DNA of 64,000 bases from JAXMCK01 sp046349395. GTDB taxonomy: Bacteria; Pseudomonadota; Alphaproteobacteria; Geminicoccales; Geminicoccaceae. Positions within the stretch are counted from its first letter, which is position 1. The number at the start of each line of letters is the position of its first letter. Both the position numbers and the translations under genes were made by a program. The notes under the pieces were generated by a model. It had not been told where the DNA came from. It worked only from the letters and a program-made list of their open reading frames with translations, and did no database searches. Shown piece by piece: positions 46,450-56,691 of the stretch. The stretch is from assembly GCA_046349395.1 (NCBI GenBank), contig JAXMCK010000006.1, forward strand, positions 372,001 to 436,000, read 5' to 3'.

Positions 46450-48335
46450 CGTGCATCTCCCTGCGCGACCACGAAGTCCTGCAGATCGGTGAGGAACGCA
46501 ACCGCGTCCATGCCGAGGAAGGCGAAGCGGTCGATGCCGGCGGCCTCGTAGGCAGCACGCTGCTCGCCGGGCTGGCCCATCAATACCACACTCTTCGCCC
46601 CGGCCTCGCGCAGCGCCTTCGCCGCGTCGACCGCCAGATCGGCATAGACCTTGTCGCTGGAGCAGAGCACGGCGACGGGTGCGTTGGCGCCGCGGAACGA
46701 CGCGGCGGCCTCGCCGGCGTCGGCCACGGGTCCGCTGTGGACGGTGGCGATGCCGCCGGCGGTCATCAGGTTCGAGGCGAAGGTGGCCCGCGGCGTGAAC
46801 TCGGAGGCGGGGCCGAGCTCGGCCAGGAACACGGTAGGGCGCGTCGCGGCGGCGTCGGCCTTGTCGCGGAGGGCCTCGAACGCCTCGCCCAGGCGATGCG
46901 GCCGGAGCGGCCGGATGGCGGACGGTTGCCGCTGGACGGCGCCGATCCGGGTGCCGGCGGCGGCGACGAGTTCCGCCGGCCAGGGGTCCACCGCCTCGGG
47001 CACGTGCTCGACGAGGGTGGGGAACTCGCTGACCCCGGTGACGGGATCGCGGCGGCTGGCGATGCCCTTCTGGCGGGCGGCGCAGGTGGCCTCGACCTTG
47101 TCCTGGACGAGGCCCTGGGTGAGGGCGGCCGCCATGCCGCCGGCGCGCTCGATCTCCTGCACCAGCGCCCAGGCGCGGGCCGCCAGCTCCTCGGTCATGG
47201 TCTCGACGTACCATGAGCCGGCGGCCGGATCGGTGACGTGGCCGAGCGCACTCTCCTCCTGCAGCACGTGGTGCGTGTTGCGAGCGACGCGGCGGCCGAG
47301 CGGCGAGGAGTGGCCGAGCGAGGCGTCGTAAGGCAGGACCGAGATGCTGGTCGCCCCGCCGGCGGCGGCCGCGAAGGCGGCGACCGTGGTCCGCAGCATG
47401 TTCACCTGCGGGTCGCGGCGGGACATCATGCGGGTAGCACTCTCGGCATGGAGTGCGGCCGTCACGCTCCCCGCCGGCACGCCGCTCGCCTCCAGCACGC
47501 GGTCCCAGAGCCGGCGTGCCGCGCGCAGCTTCGCGATGCAGAGGAAGACGTCGGCGTCGGCCGCGAAGGCGAGGTCGATGAGCTTGGCGGCGGCGGCCGG
47601 AGCGATGCCGGCCTCGTCGAGGGCGCGCAGATAGGCGATCCCGGTGGCGACGGCGGCGGCGATCTCCTGCGCCTCGCTGGCCCCAGCGGCGTGGTAGGGG
47701 CGACCGTCGGCGAGGAGGACCGAGGCGCGCGGTGCCTCGGCAGCGGCACGCTGTGCCAGCTTGACGGCAGCAGCGAGTGCCGTCGCAGGATCGAGCGCTG
47801 CGCCGATGACGGCGACTCCGAGCGGATCGGCACCGAGTGCCACGGCAGCGGTCTGCTTCCCGGCCAGAAGATCCAGCAGCCAGGGACCGATTTCGGCGAA
47901 GCCGGCGCCGGGCTCGATGGCGACGGGGGCAGCCGAGAGATCGATGCCATCGAGCAGGGCCGCGAGATCGGCCGCAGATTGCACGAGCACGCCGTTCGGC
48001 TCGGCAGCACCGCCGGCGAGGGCGTCGTCGATCTTGAAAGCGATCGAGGTCATGCCGTGCTCGAGATCCTCGAGCGCATGGGCGTTGGCGGTGCGCGGAT
48101 CGGGGTGGGCGTGGCGCTGGCGGCTGTCCCAGCCGCCAAGCTGGGCCGAGCCAATGGTCCCCCCGGACGCAGCATTGCCGCGATGGTAGAGCGGCTGGAC
48201 GGCGATGCCGTCATAGGTCTTCTTGACCAGCCGCTTGTCGAAGTCCGCGCCCTGCAGGACCTTCGCGACGAGGGTCCGCCACGCCGCTTCGTCGGCCGCC
48301 GGGAAATCCGCGGCAAGTGCCAGATCAGTCGGCAT
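46446..48335 (-). CDS. mutA: methylmalonyl-CoA mutase small (beta) subunit
   Basis: A 629-residue homologue of the large subunit with the barrel ([28 protein letters not shown]) and a C-terminal flavodoxin-like domain that lacks the DxHxxG cobalamin motif. It is the non-catalytic partner of the heterodimer, the first gene of the operon mutA-mutB-meaB-cysteine-synthase-like. Confidence 0.93.
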   Translation of the reverse strand: MPTDLALAADFPAADEAAWRTLVAKVLQGADFDKRLVKKTYDGIAVQPLYHRGNAASGGTIGSAQLGGWDSRQRHAHPDPRTANAHALEDLEHGMTSIAFKIDDALAGGAAEPNGVLVQSAADLAALLDGIDLSAAPVAIEPGAGFAEIGPWLLDLLAGKQTAAVALGADPLGVAVIGAALDPATALAAAVKLAQRAAAEAPRASVLLADGRPYHAAGASEAQEIAAAVATGIAYLRALDEAGIAPAAAAKLIDLAFAADADVFLCIAKLRAARRLWDRVLEASGVPAGSVTAALHAESATRMMSRRDPQVNMLRTTVAAFAAAAGGATSISVLPYDASLGHSSPLGRRVARNTHHVLQEESALGHVTDPAAGSWYVETMTEELAARAWALVQEIERAGGMAAALTQGLVQDKVEATCAARQKGIASRRDPVTGVSEFPTLVEHVPEAVDPWPAELVAAAGTRIGAVQRQPSAIRPLRPHRLGEAFEALRDKADAAATRPTVFLAELGPASEFTPRATFASNLMTAGGIATVHSGPVADAGEAAASFRGANAPVAVLCSSDKVYADLAVDAAKALREAGAKSVVLMGQPGEQRAAYEAAGIDRFAFLGMDAVAFLTDLQDFVVAQGDAR

Positions 48336-48576
48336 AGGCCCCCCAATCAAGCCGTGCTTCCAGATCGGGAAAGATGCCACGCGTCGGCCGGGTATGCCAG
48401 CCGCCGTTGCCGCGACCTTATGACGGCACCTCGCGAGCGGTTTTGTGACAGTGGGTTAGCGGAAATGGATACACCGTAGCGTGAACCCCCTCAGGGCCGG
48501 GTCGAAGGCATTTTCGCTTTTGCGCATGCAGCCTGGGGTGTATGAAGAAGGCAACCTGCGAGTGAGTATGATCAGG

Positions 48577-48601
48577 CCGCAAACCCGGCCGGGGGTTGCG
48601 G
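48577..48601. promoter_or_regulatory. hairpin in the leader of the tyrosine kinase gene
   Basis: CCGCAAACCC (48577-48586) pairs with GGGTTGCGG (48593-48601) with one bulged A around GGCCGG. It lies 22 bases before the gene's ATG. It may control translation or end short leader transcripts. Confidence 0.35.
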
Positions 48602-48623
48602 TCCCTTAAACGTTGGGGCCTGC

Positions 48624-50894
48624 ATGAGCGGATCCGCGTCGAGCCCGTATCCTCAGAACATCGATCCCTACAGCCCGGCCGAGGGCGGCATCGACATCAA
48701 GGCGCTGCTCGGCATCCTGAAGCGCCGGAAACGGGTGATCATCGCAACGATCGTGCTGCTGACCACGCTGGCCGTCCTGGCCGGCCTGCAGCTCACGCCG
48801 AAGTACACCGCGAAGTCGCTGGTCATGATCGACCCGCGACAGGCCAACATCCTGGACTTCCAGCAGGTCATCCAGGGCCTCGACACCTCGTCCTCGACCG
48901 TCGAGACACAGATCCGCGTGCTCACCTCGCGCGAGCTGCAGGAACGCGTGATGGAGCGGCTCGGCCTGTTCGAGAGCCCGGAATTCAACGTTGCCCTGCG
49001 CAACCCGAAGTCGACGGATGGCGTGACCGTCAAGGCCGGCGGCCCGATGGAGACGCTGTTCTCCTGGGTGCCGGACCAGTGGCTGATCGCGACGGGCCTC
49101 GCCGACGAGCCCGTGCCCGAGGTCGACGACACGGTGCCGGAGCTGGTCCACGAGGCGACCATCGACAGGTTCAACAAGGCACTGAAGGTGACGCAGGAGG
49201 GCCGCTCCTACGTGCTGGCCATCAGCTTCACGTCCGAGAGCCCCGTACTTGCAGCGAAGATCGCCAACACGCTGGCCGACACCTACGTGCAGTCCCAGCT
49301 CGACAACAAGGTGACCGAGACGACGAAGGCCACGGGCTGGCTCGGCGGCCGGCTCGAGCAGATGCGCGACGAGGTGCGCCGCTCCGAGGAGGAGGTCGAG
49401 CGCTACCGCCGCGAGCACGGCCTGGCCGACGTCCAGGGTCAGGCGCTGAGCGAGCGCGAGCTCTCCGACCTCAGCGCCCAGCTCGTCGCGGCACGGGCCG
49501 AGCTCGCCGAAAAGCAGGCGAAGTACCAGCTGGCCGTCAGTCTCGGCGGCAGCGGCGGCAAGGACCTCGACACCGTCGGCGACGTCATGATGTCGCCGAC
49601 CATCATCAATCTCCGCGAGCAGGAATCCCTGCTGCTGAAGGAGGAGGCGGAGCTCCGCACCTACTACGGCGAGAAGCATCCGCGGATCCAGAATCTGCGC
49701 ACCGAGAAGGACAATCTCGAGCGGAAGCTGGCGGCCGAGGTCGCGCGCATCATCAAGAACCTCGGGAACGACGTGCAGATCATCAAGACGCGCGTCGCCT
49801 CGCTGGAAACCGAGATCGGCGGGCTCACCAACCGCAACAGCTCGGACCGCGAGACCGAGGTGCAGCTGCGCGAGCTGGAGCGGGAAGCGGCGGCGAACAA
49901 GGGCCTCTACGAGGCGTTCCTCGCCCGCTACAAGGAGACCCAGGACCAGCAGGACATCGTCGAGGCCGACTCGAAGGTGATCTCGGTGGCCGCCCCGCCG
50001 AGCCGTCCGAGCACGCCCGGCCCGCTGCTGTTCGGCGCCGTCGGCTTCACCGCCGCCACCATGCTCGGCACGCTCCTAGCTCTCCTCCTGGAGCGCCTCG
50101 ACAGCGGGCTGCGCAGCGCCAAGCAGGTCGAGAACGTGACGGGGCTGCCCGCCCTGGGCCTCGTCCCGCGCCTGGAGCGCCTGAAGCGGGGGCAGAAGCC
50201 GCACCAGTACCTGATCTCGAAGCCGCTCTCGGCCTATGCCGAGGCGATCCGCGCGACCTACACGGCGATGCAGCTCTCCGACGTCGACAATCCGCCGAAG
50301 GTCGTCCTCGTCACCTCCTCGCTGCCGCAGGAAGGCAAGACGACGCTGGCGCTGAGCCTCGCCACCTTCGCCGCCCGCTCGTCGCAGCGCGTGCTGCTGA
50401 TGGATCTCGACCTTCGCCACCCGAGCGTCCATCGCGACCTGATCGAGGAGCCGGAGACCGGTTTCGTCGAGTACATGGCCGGCGAGAAGACGCTGGAGGA
50501 GGTCATCAAGCACGACGCCGAATCCGGCATCTACTATCTGCCGGTGAAGCGCCAGACGGCGAACCCGACGGACCTTCTGGGCAGCCAGAAGATGAAGCAG
50601 CTGATCGCGACGCTGCGCGAGGCCTTCGACTACATCGTGATCGACTCGGCACCGCTGCTCGGCGTGACCGACTCGAAGGTCGCGGCGCTCCTCGCCGACA
50701 AGGTCGTCTTCGTCACCCAGTGGGAGAAGACGACCAAGGACACGGCGACCAACGCGCTGGCCCATCTGCGCGAGATCAAGGCCAGCATGGCGGGCGTGGT
50801 GCTGACCCAGGTCGACGTGCGCAAGCACGCCCAGTACGGCTACGGCGACGTCGGGCAGTACTACGGGAAATACCAGAAGTACTACGTGAACTGA
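48624..50894 (+). CDS. Wzc-type polysaccharide co-polymerase / tyrosine autokinase
   Basis: A 756-residue inner-membrane protein. Wzz domain (about residues 15-110) with a first helix about 37-58, a long periplasmic coiled coil (about 210-450), second helix about 470-495, and a cytoplasmic BY-kinase from about 530. Walker A (SSLPQEGKTT, about 567), Walker A' (LLMDLDLRHP, about 591) and Walker B (VIDSAPLLG, about 672) are intact. The C-terminal tail is a tyrosine cluster (QYGYGDVGQYYGKYQKYY) for autophosphorylation. It controls exopolysaccharide chain length and export. No other polysaccharide genes are in the window. Confidence 0.93.
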   Translation: MSGSASSPYPQNIDPYSPAEGGIDIKALLGILKRRKRVIIATIVLLTTLAVLAGLQLTPKYTAKSLVMIDPRQANILDFQQVIQGLDTSSSTVETQIRVLTSRELQERVMERLGLFESPEFNVALRNPKSTDGVTVKAGGPMETLFSWVPDQWLIATGLADEPVPEVDDTVPELVHEATIDRFNKALKVTQEGRSYVLAISFTSESPVLAAKIANTLADTYVQSQLDNKVTETTKATGWLGGRLEQMRDEVRRSEEEVERYRREHGLADVQGQALSERELSDLSAQLVAARAELAEKQAKYQLAVSLGGSGGKDLDTVGDVMMSPTIINLREQESLLLKEEAELRTYYGEKHPRIQNLRTEKDNLERKLAAEVARIIKNLGNDVQIIKTRVASLETEIGGLTNRNSSDRETEVQLRELEREAAANKGLYEAFLARYKETQDQQDIVEADSKVISVAAPPSRPSTPGPLLFGAVGFTAATMLGTLLALLLERLDSGLRSAKQVENVTGLPALGLVPRLERLKRGQKPHQYLISKPLSAYAEAIRATYTAMQLSDVDNPPKVVLVTSSLPQEGKTTLALSLATFAARSSQRVLLMDLDLRHPSVHRDLIEEPETGFVEYMAGEKTLEEVIKHDAESGIYYLPVKRQTANPTDLLGSQKMKQLIATLREAFDYIVIDSAPLLGVTDSKVAALLADKVVFVTQWEKTTKDTATNALAHLREIKASMAGVVLTQVDVRKHAQYGYGDVGQYYGKYQKYYVN

Positions 50895-51010
50895 GGTGGC
50901 TCTCGGGCCGGCGGCGTTGAGTGCCGCCGCCCTTCGTCCTAGTCTCCTTGCGGCGGTGGCACCCGCCTAGCGAAGCGACGGCGCCCTGCCGTCAAGCCGC
51001 GGGGAATGGC

Positions 51011-51685
51011 ATGGATACGGCGCGCGTGCTCGTCGTCGATGTCGGCGGCAACAACGTCAAGCTGTACGGCCATCTCGCGGACCAGCGCGCCAAGGTTCCC
51101 TCCGGCAAGTCGCTGACCCCCGACGTCATGGTCGACGAGGTCAGGAAGGCGACCTCCGGCTGGGGCTTCGACCGGATCACGATCGGCACGCCTGGTGCCG
51201 TCGTCGACAACCGCACGACCGTGGCCCCGATCAATCTCGGGGGCGGCTGGGTCGGCTTCGACTTCGGTGCCGCGTTCGGCGTGCCCACCCGCCTGATCAA
51301 CGACGCCGTCATGCAGGCGCTCGGGTCCTACGAGGGCGGCAAGATGCTGTTCCTCGGCCTCGGCACCGGTCTCGGCGTCACCATGATCGTCGACGACACG
51401 GTGGTGCCGCTGGAGGTGGCGCACCTGCCCTACCGCAACGGCCGCACCTACGAGGACCATCTCGGCAAGCGGGGTCTCGATCGGCTCGGCCGGTCGCGCT
51501 GGGAACGCTACGTGCACAAGGTGGTGGCGCTGTTCGCCGCCGCCTTCGTAGTCGACGACATCGTGCTGGGCGGCGGCAACACGAAGGAGCTGAAGAAGCT
51601 TCCGGCCCTCTGCCGGCGAGGCGCCAACGACCTCGCCCGCCGCGGCGGCGAGCGCGTCTGGGCCGATCCCCTGCTGCGGATCTAG
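51011..51685 (+). CDS. ROK family sugar kinase
   Basis: A 224-residue kinase of the ROK/polyphosphate glucokinase group. The phosphate-1 loop is VDVGGNNVKL (residues about 8-17), the sugar motif appears in INDAVMQALGSY near 96, GLGTGLGVT (about 118) closes the ATP site. The CxCGxxGC zinc motif of typical ROK sugar kinases is missing, as in polyphosphate glucokinases, so the substrate may be glucose and the donor ATP or polyphosphate. It ends over the start of the convergent zinc-finger gene. Confidence 0.88.
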   Translation: MDTARVLVVDVGGNNVKLYGHLADQRAKVPSGKSLTPDVMVDEVRKATSGWGFDRITIGTPGAVVDNRTTVAPINLGGGWVGFDFGAAFGVPTRLINDAVMQALGSYEGGKMLFLGLGTGLGVTMIVDDTVVPLEVAHLPYRNGRTYEDHLGKRGLDRLGRSRWERYVHKVVALFAAAFVVDDIVLGGGNTKELKKLPALCRRGANDLARRGGERVWADPLLRI

Positions 51686-51903
51686 GCCGCCTTCGCCTTG
51701 CGGCGGACCTCGCCTACCTCGGGATTGTCGGCGTGCAGGAAACGGCGGCCGCAATAGAGGCACTCGGCCTCGCCGCCGGCGGGGACGGGCAGGTAGACGT
51801 TTGGATGGCCGAGGAGAGGATTGCCGCCGTCGCAGTGGACCTCGAGATCCGGGGTGATCACGATCTCGCGGCCGTTCCCTTCCAGATAGACCTCGTGCGG
51901 CAT
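51682..51903 (-). CDS. CHCC-type zinc-finger protein
   Basis: A 73-residue protein with the zf-CHCC pattern: HCDGGNPLLGHPNVYL and ECLYCGRRF, close to the mitochondrial complex I subunit NDUFS6. In alphaproteobacteria it is thought to help complex I assembly. Convergent with the kinase gene, overlap of four bases. Confidence 0.9.
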   Translation of the reverse strand: MPHEVYLEGNGREIVITPDLEVHCDGGNPLLGHPNVYLPVPAGGEAECLYCGRRFLHADNPEVGEVRRKAKAA

Positions 51904-51965
51904 CGGCAGCTCCGCTAACTCTCGCCGCCCGAGCGGACGAACTCTGCACCCGGAAGGCCCCTGCC

Positions 51966-52955
51966 ATGCCCCTGCTCGAGCCGCAAGCGAACAGCGCGCG
52001 GCGCGACGAATTGCCGAGCTGTGCCGTCCGCCTGGAAGGCCTGACCAAGGTCTATCGCGGCGGCGCCCGTCAGCCCGAGAAGCTGGCGCTGGACAAGGTC
52101 GATCTCGAGATCCCGCGTGGCGGCTTCTTCGGCCTGCTCGGGCCCAACGGCGCCGGCAAGTCGACGCTCATCAACATCCTGGCCGGTCTCGTCATGAAGA
52201 CGGCCGGCCGGGCCGAGGTGTTCGGGATCGACATCGACCGCAACCCGCGCCGCGCCCGGCGGGCGATCGGCGTCGTCCCGCAGGAGCTGAACCTCGACGC
52301 CTTCTTCACCCCGCGGGAGGCGCTGGACCTGCAGGCGGGACTCTACGGCGTGCCGCGGGAGCGTCGCCGGACGGACGAGATCCTGGCCGCCGTCGGCCTC
52401 CTCGACAAGGCCGACTCGTACGCGCGCTCGCTTTCGGGCGGGATGCGCCGCCGCCTCCTGGTGGCGAAGGCGCTGGTCCACAGCCCGCCCGTCATCGTGC
52501 TGGACGAGCCGACGGCGGGGGTGGACGTCGAGCTGCGCCGCTCGCTCTGGCGCTACATGCGCGAGCTCAGCGCCACGGGCGTCACCGTGATCCTCACCAC
52601 GCACTATCTGGAGGAGGCGGAGGAGCTCTGCGACCGGATCGCCATCATCGACCGCGGCCGCGTCGTCGCCTGCGACGCCAAGACGACGCTGATCCGCCGC
52701 CTCGACGAGAAGGAGCTGACCATCGTGCCGGAAGCCCCGCCGGCGGCCCTCCCGCCCGGTCTGGCGGCCCTCGGCTGCACCCTCGACGAGGCGGGGCGGC
52801 TGCATCTGCGCTACCGGCCGAGCCAGGCGCGGGTGGGCGAGCTGCTCGACCGCGTGCGCGACGCCGGCATCACGATCTGCGATCTGGCCACAAGGGAGGC
52901 CGATCTCGAGGAGCTCTTCCTGCGCCTGACCTCGCCGGCTACGGCCACGACCTGA
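51966..52955 (+). CDS. ABC transporter ATPase (YadG/NodI-like), permease absent
   Basis: A 329-residue ATPase with Walker A GPNGAGKST (about 60-68), signature YARSLSGGMRRRL, Walker B VIVLDEPTAGVDVE and switch His in TTHYL. A C-terminal extension of about 85 residues (from about 240) is typical of the DrrA/YadG class that drives drug or lipid export. The matching ABC-2 permease normally follows, but here the next gene is tRNA-Arg and no permease is seen on either side. The partner must be elsewhere or lost. Confidence 0.9.
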   Translation: MPLLEPQANSARRDELPSCAVRLEGLTKVYRGGARQPEKLALDKVDLEIPRGGFFGLLGPNGAGKSTLINILAGLVMKTAGRAEVFGIDIDRNPRRARRAIGVVPQELNLDAFFTPREALDLQAGLYGVPRERRRTDEILAAVGLLDKADSYARSLSGGMRRRLLVAKALVHSPPVIVLDEPTAGVDVELRRSLWRYMRELSATGVTVILTTHYLEEAEELCDRIAIIDRGRVVACDAKTTLIRRLDEKELTIVPEAPPAALPPGLAALGCTLDEAGRLHLRYRPSQARVGELLDRVRDAGITICDLATREADLEELFLRLTSPATATT

Positions 52956-52975
52956 GCCGATCCGACCGGAAGGGC

Positions 52976-53004
52976 TTGGATTGCGCGCCGCGAGCCGCTA
53001 TATC
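52976..53004 (+). promoter_or_regulatory. tRNA-Arg promoter
   Basis: TTGGAT (52976-52981) and TATATC (52999-53004) are 17 bases apart, ending 12 bases before the tRNA. Confidence 0.65.
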
Positions 53005-53016
53005 CCGCGCTCGCTT

Positions 53017-53093
<77 letters not shown>

Positions 53094-53450
53094 AGCTTCT
53101 CAGACAATGCTAATGTAGAAAGCCGGTCTGGGGATGCGCTGGGGAAGCACCTGAGGACTGACGCCTCGGCCCCATGAGCGTCCGTACCGATGCCCGAAGA
53201 GCTGTGCGTGGCGCCGAGACTGCTGCATTCACGCGATCGTAAGGCGGGTGGCAGCGCGCAACATGTGATCATGCACTTACCCAAGAATGGAAGTGGCCAC
53301 CGGTGCGGACGATCTCACCGGTGGCTAGGCCCCGCGGGAGTTTGTGCTGGCGAACGGTTTCGGTAGGACCGGACCGAGGCGGTCGGCGGCCACGACGAGC
53401 ATCATGGGGTGGGTCTGCCCATGAGACACCTTGTGTCCACCCTGGAGTTT
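53094..53450. other. spacer between tRNA-Arg and IS110 remnant
   Basis: No complete gene. It likely includes the end of the broken IS110 element: on the minus strand a GTGTCTCATGGGCAGACCCA-like stretch lies just beyond the transposase 3' end. No direct repeat of the tRNA 3' end was found. Confidence 0.35.
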
Positions 53451-54707
53451 TCAGGCGGGGATATTGAGCGCGCCTCGGTGTCGGTCGGGTTGATAGATTG
53501 TTGCGTTTTGCCAAGCGCGCCAGAGGACGCGGATCCATGCGCGGGCGAGGAATGCGGACGGCATGTGGATGCTTGCAGCCGCGATGCCTGGCCCTGGCGC
53601 AGATGGTTCGAGCACAGGTGCAGGCGTGGCGGGAATTGTCGGCGAAGCAGGTGATGGCGGCGCGCAATCGCCGGTTGCGGGCCCATCGGCGTGTGACAAC
53701 TCGGCTTTTGCCGGAGGCGTGAGTAACGGGACAGACGCCGGCCTCGGCGGCGAGTTGCTGCTCGGTCGGAAAACGTTCCCGGACCGAGCCGAGTTCGGCG
53801 ATAATCTGGGCGGCGCAGATGCGGCCTGCGCGCGGGAACGACATGATGATCTGGCCGTCGGGGTGGTTGGTGACGGCGTGCTCGATGCGCGAGGAGAGCT
53901 TGGCGATCTCTGGGACGAGGCGCTCGAGGATGGCGACGAGGGCGCGGACGAGCTCGCCCCCTCCGGTGGCTTCGCCACCGGCTGCTTTGCAGACGGATCG
54001 CCAAGGGGCGATGGCATCCGTTTCGGCCTCGCCAGCCAAGCCGGTTGGTGCGGCACGCAGCTTGGCCAGCAGTTCCGCGGGCGAGCGTCGTCCGCACTAG
54101 GCGTGCTGAGCCAAGAAGCTTGCCAAGCGCTTTTCGCCCAGGCGCACGGCGACGTCGGGGGTGGGATAGCGAGCGAGGAATGCGAGCGCGATCGGGCTTG
54201 CGACGTCGGCGAAGATGACGGCAGCACCTGGCCAGAAGCTGTCGAGCAGAGAACGGAGCTGGTTGCTCAGTGCCACACGCTGGGCGACGAGGTCGTCACG
54301 GCCGCGAACCGAGGCGCGCAGTGCCTTGATGTCGTCGGCGGCGGGCAGCAACGGCCGGAACCAATGTCCATCGGTCCGCAGGATGTCGGCGAGCATGTAG
54401 GCATCGCCGGGGTCCCACTTGCCGCCGGCGGTCCCGTAACGGGGCCGGCAGGCTTTGACCACGTTGGGATGGATCGGCACGACCGGATGCCCGGCCTCGA
54501 CGAGAGCATCGACGATCAGCCCGGACGGTCGCTCGATGGCGATCGGCAGTTGTGCCGCGGGAGCGATGCGCCCGAGGCGCGCGACAGCTCGCGCAACCCG
54601 GCCGCATCGTGGCTGACCTCCAGGCGCGTGATGACTTGGCCGGCGTCGTCGACGATGCAAACGGCATGGGCGACGGCGCCCCAATCCAGTCCACCATGAA
54701 AGATCAT
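53451..54707 (-). pseudogene. IS110-family transposase, broken
   Basis: Reading from the ATG at 54707 (GGGAG upstream), the DEDD-type N-terminal domain opens with GLDWGAVAHAVCIVDDAGQV. A frameshift near 54580 moves reading to another frame (LPIAIERPSGLIVDAL; KWDPGDAYMLADILRTDG). An in-frame TAG at 54097-54099 interrupts FLAQHA / CGRRSPAELL. The C-terminal serine-containing domain (IMSFPRAGRICAAQIIAEL) follows, and a third defect near 53540 shifts back to end at NIPA. At least three lesions, so inactive. IS110 elements lack long terminal repeats, so the edges are unclear. Confidence 0.85.
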
Positions 54708-54961
54708 GGGCCGATCTCCCCGACTTGCGGTAGGCTCGCTTGGGCCGGGAGAACGTGCGGATCGCTCACTGATCGGCGCTCTGGCTGGCCGGCTCTGGCG
54801 CATCACTCTGTGGTCCGTCCTGGTCTCCCGGCACCTGCCGCGCGGCGGGTCTCTTGCGGGCCGTCCAGCGGCAAGCCAACCAATCCGTCACGGCAGGCGC
54901 TCGGGCTGTCGTACACTACACCGCTCCGCGGCTCCGCGTCCGACAGCCCCAAGGTGCACCA

Positions 54962-56164
54962 GTGAGCCTGCCGGATCTGCTGCTGCGGAATGTCCGGCCG
55001 ATGGGCGGAGATGCAGTCGGACTGCTCGTGCGGGACGGGCGGATCGCCGCCATGGGTCCGAACGTAAGCGCTAGGCCCGAGACGGTCGCCGAAGACGGCG
55101 AGGGTGCTCTGCTGCTGCCGGGGCTGATCGACGCCCATACCCATCTCGACAAGAGCTTCATCGGTTATCCTTGGCAGCCCAACGGCGGCGGGCCCGAGAT
55201 CATCGACTTCATCGAGAACGAGCGTCGCCTGAAGGCGAGCCTGAATCTCGATGCGACTGCCCAGTCCGAGCGGCAGGTACGAGCGTCCGTGGCGCGCGGC
55301 AGCACCTGCATTCGCTCCCATGTCGACGTCGATCCGCAGGTGGGCGTGCGGAGCGTCGAGGGCGTGCTCGCGACCCGGGAAAAACTCGCGGGGATCGTCG
55401 ACATCCAGATCGTCGCCTTCCCGCAATGGGGCCTGCTCAGCCGGCCCGGGACCGCGGAGTTGATGGAGGAGGCGCTGCGGCTGGGGGCCGACATCGTGGG
55501 CGGGCTCGATCCCTCGGCGATCGACCGCGACCCGAAAGGCCAGCTCGACCTCGTCTTCGCACTGGCCGAGCGGTTCGGCCGCCCGATCGACATCCACCTG
55601 CACGAGCCGGACCATCTTGGCGCCTTCACGCTGAAGGAGGTCTGCCGCCGCACGCGGGCACACGGCATGCAGGGCCGGGTGATGCTGAGCCACGCCTTCT
55701 CGCTGGGGGCGGACGATCCGGATCTGGTCGCCGAGCAGGTCGAGGCCCTGGCCACTTCCGGGGTCGCCATCATGACCACCGGACCCGCCGGCTGGCCCGC
55801 CCCGGCCGTCGCTCAATTGCAGGCCGCGGGGGTGACCATCTGCTCCGGCAATGACGGTATGCGCGACGCGTGGCAGCCCTTCGGCGACGGCGACATGCTG
55901 GCCCGAGCCAACGCCGTGGCGCAACGCAACGAGTTCCGCCACGACGAGGAACTGGCCCTGGCGCTCGACACCGCCACCGGACATGCGGCGCGCGCGATCG
56001 GCCTCGACGACTACGGTCTCCGCGTCGGCGCCCTGGCCGACTTCTTGCTCGTCGACGCGGAGACGGTGGCCGAGGCGGTCGCTTCGCCGCCGGTGCGCAA
56101 GCTGGTGGTCAAGGCAGGCCGCATCGTCGCCCGCGACGGAGAGGTGGTCGGCCTGCCGAACTGA
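54962..56164 (+). CDS. cytosine deaminase-like amidohydrolase
   Basis: A 400-residue metal-dependent hydrolase. Metal ligands are read in DAHTHLDKS (about residue 60), DIHLHEPD (about 211), MLSHAF (about 241) and the last Asp in SGNDGMRD (about 297), the pattern of CodA-like deaminases and related N-isopropylammelide hydrolases. The GTG start with AAGGTG upstream gives the normal opening LPDLLLRNVRP. Substrate not determined; pyrimidine or triazine-like ring likely. An ABC ATPase stub follows directly, so it once headed an uptake operon. Confidence 0.88.
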   Translation: MSLPDLLLRNVRPMGGDAVGLLVRDGRIAAMGPNVSARPETVAEDGEGALLLPGLIDAHTHLDKSFIGYPWQPNGGGPEIIDFIENERRLKASLNLDATAQSERQVRASVARGSTCIRSHVDVDPQVGVRSVEGVLATREKLAGIVDIQIVAFPQWGLLSRPGTAELMEEALRLGADIVGGLDPSAIDRDPKGQLDLVFALAERFGRPIDIHLHEPDHLGAFTLKEVCRRTRAHGMQGRVMLSHAFSLGADDPDLVAEQVEALATSGVAIMTTGPAGWPAPAVAQLQAAGVTICSGNDGMRDAWQPFGDGDMLARANAVAQRNEFRHDEELALALDTATGHAARAIGLDDYGLRVGALADFLLVDAETVAEAVASPPVRKLVVKAGRIVARDGEVVGLPN

Positions 56165-56174
56165 TGGGCAGCCC

Positions 56175-56231
56175 GTGATCCAGCCGGCCCTCGACATACG
56201 CAATCTCAGGATCGAGTTCGGCAACCGCTGA
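56175..56231 (+). pseudogene. ABC ATPase stub (5' end only)
   Basis: After the amidohydrolase, a GTG opens PALDIRNLRIEFGNR and a stop: the first ~18 residues of a DppD/OppD-type peptide or nickel transporter ATPase, cut at 56231 just where integrase-like sequence begins. Truncated by a rearrangement. Confidence 0.6.
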
Positions 56232-56232
56232 C

Positions 56233-56409
56233 GGCGCGGCGCTCGACCAGCGGGTCGCGGCCCTCGGCGACGTGACGCCGGCCCTCCGTCGGCATCTCCC
56301 GGGCCCGCACCAAGCTGATCTCCGGGTAGCGTCCGACACCCATGTCGCGCCTGCGGTAGTCGATCCGATACCAGAGCACCCGGGCCCGGGCACCGGACGG
56401 CCTTAGGAT
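56233..56409 (-). pseudogene. integrase fragment (N-terminal domain)
   Basis: On the minus strand, LRPSGARARVLWYRIDYRR, then RDMGVGRYPEISLVRAREM and EGRDPLVERR is the DUF4102 arm-binding domain of a P4-type integrase different from the one at 960-2321. No core or catalytic domain follows. It joins the ABC ATPase stub at 56231/56233. Confidence 0.7.
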
Positions 56410-56691
56410 CGGCCGCAGACACCGCCGCCTGCACGGACTGGTCATGAGCACCCCGATCGCCGTGTCCTAGTCCCAAGAACAGTCCCACATCTGGCAGCTT
56501 ACCACGAACAGCGACGGACGCCGACGAATGTCAGCAAGAACATCAATGGAGGACACCCCCTCCGCCACCCTACGTAACCCACTCGAATTGCTTGCTGTCT
56601 TCGGACCTGCCGGAGAGCGGTGTGTGACACTGTGTAAATGCCCGGCGGGGACACTGGACGTGCCTCACAACGGCTATATCCTGAACAAGCT
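56410..56691. other. rearranged DNA, no gene recognised
   Basis: Lower-GC sequence between the integrase fragment and the dioxygenase stub. Open frames exist but lack recognisable domains. I take it as part of the same scar. Confidence 0.35.
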
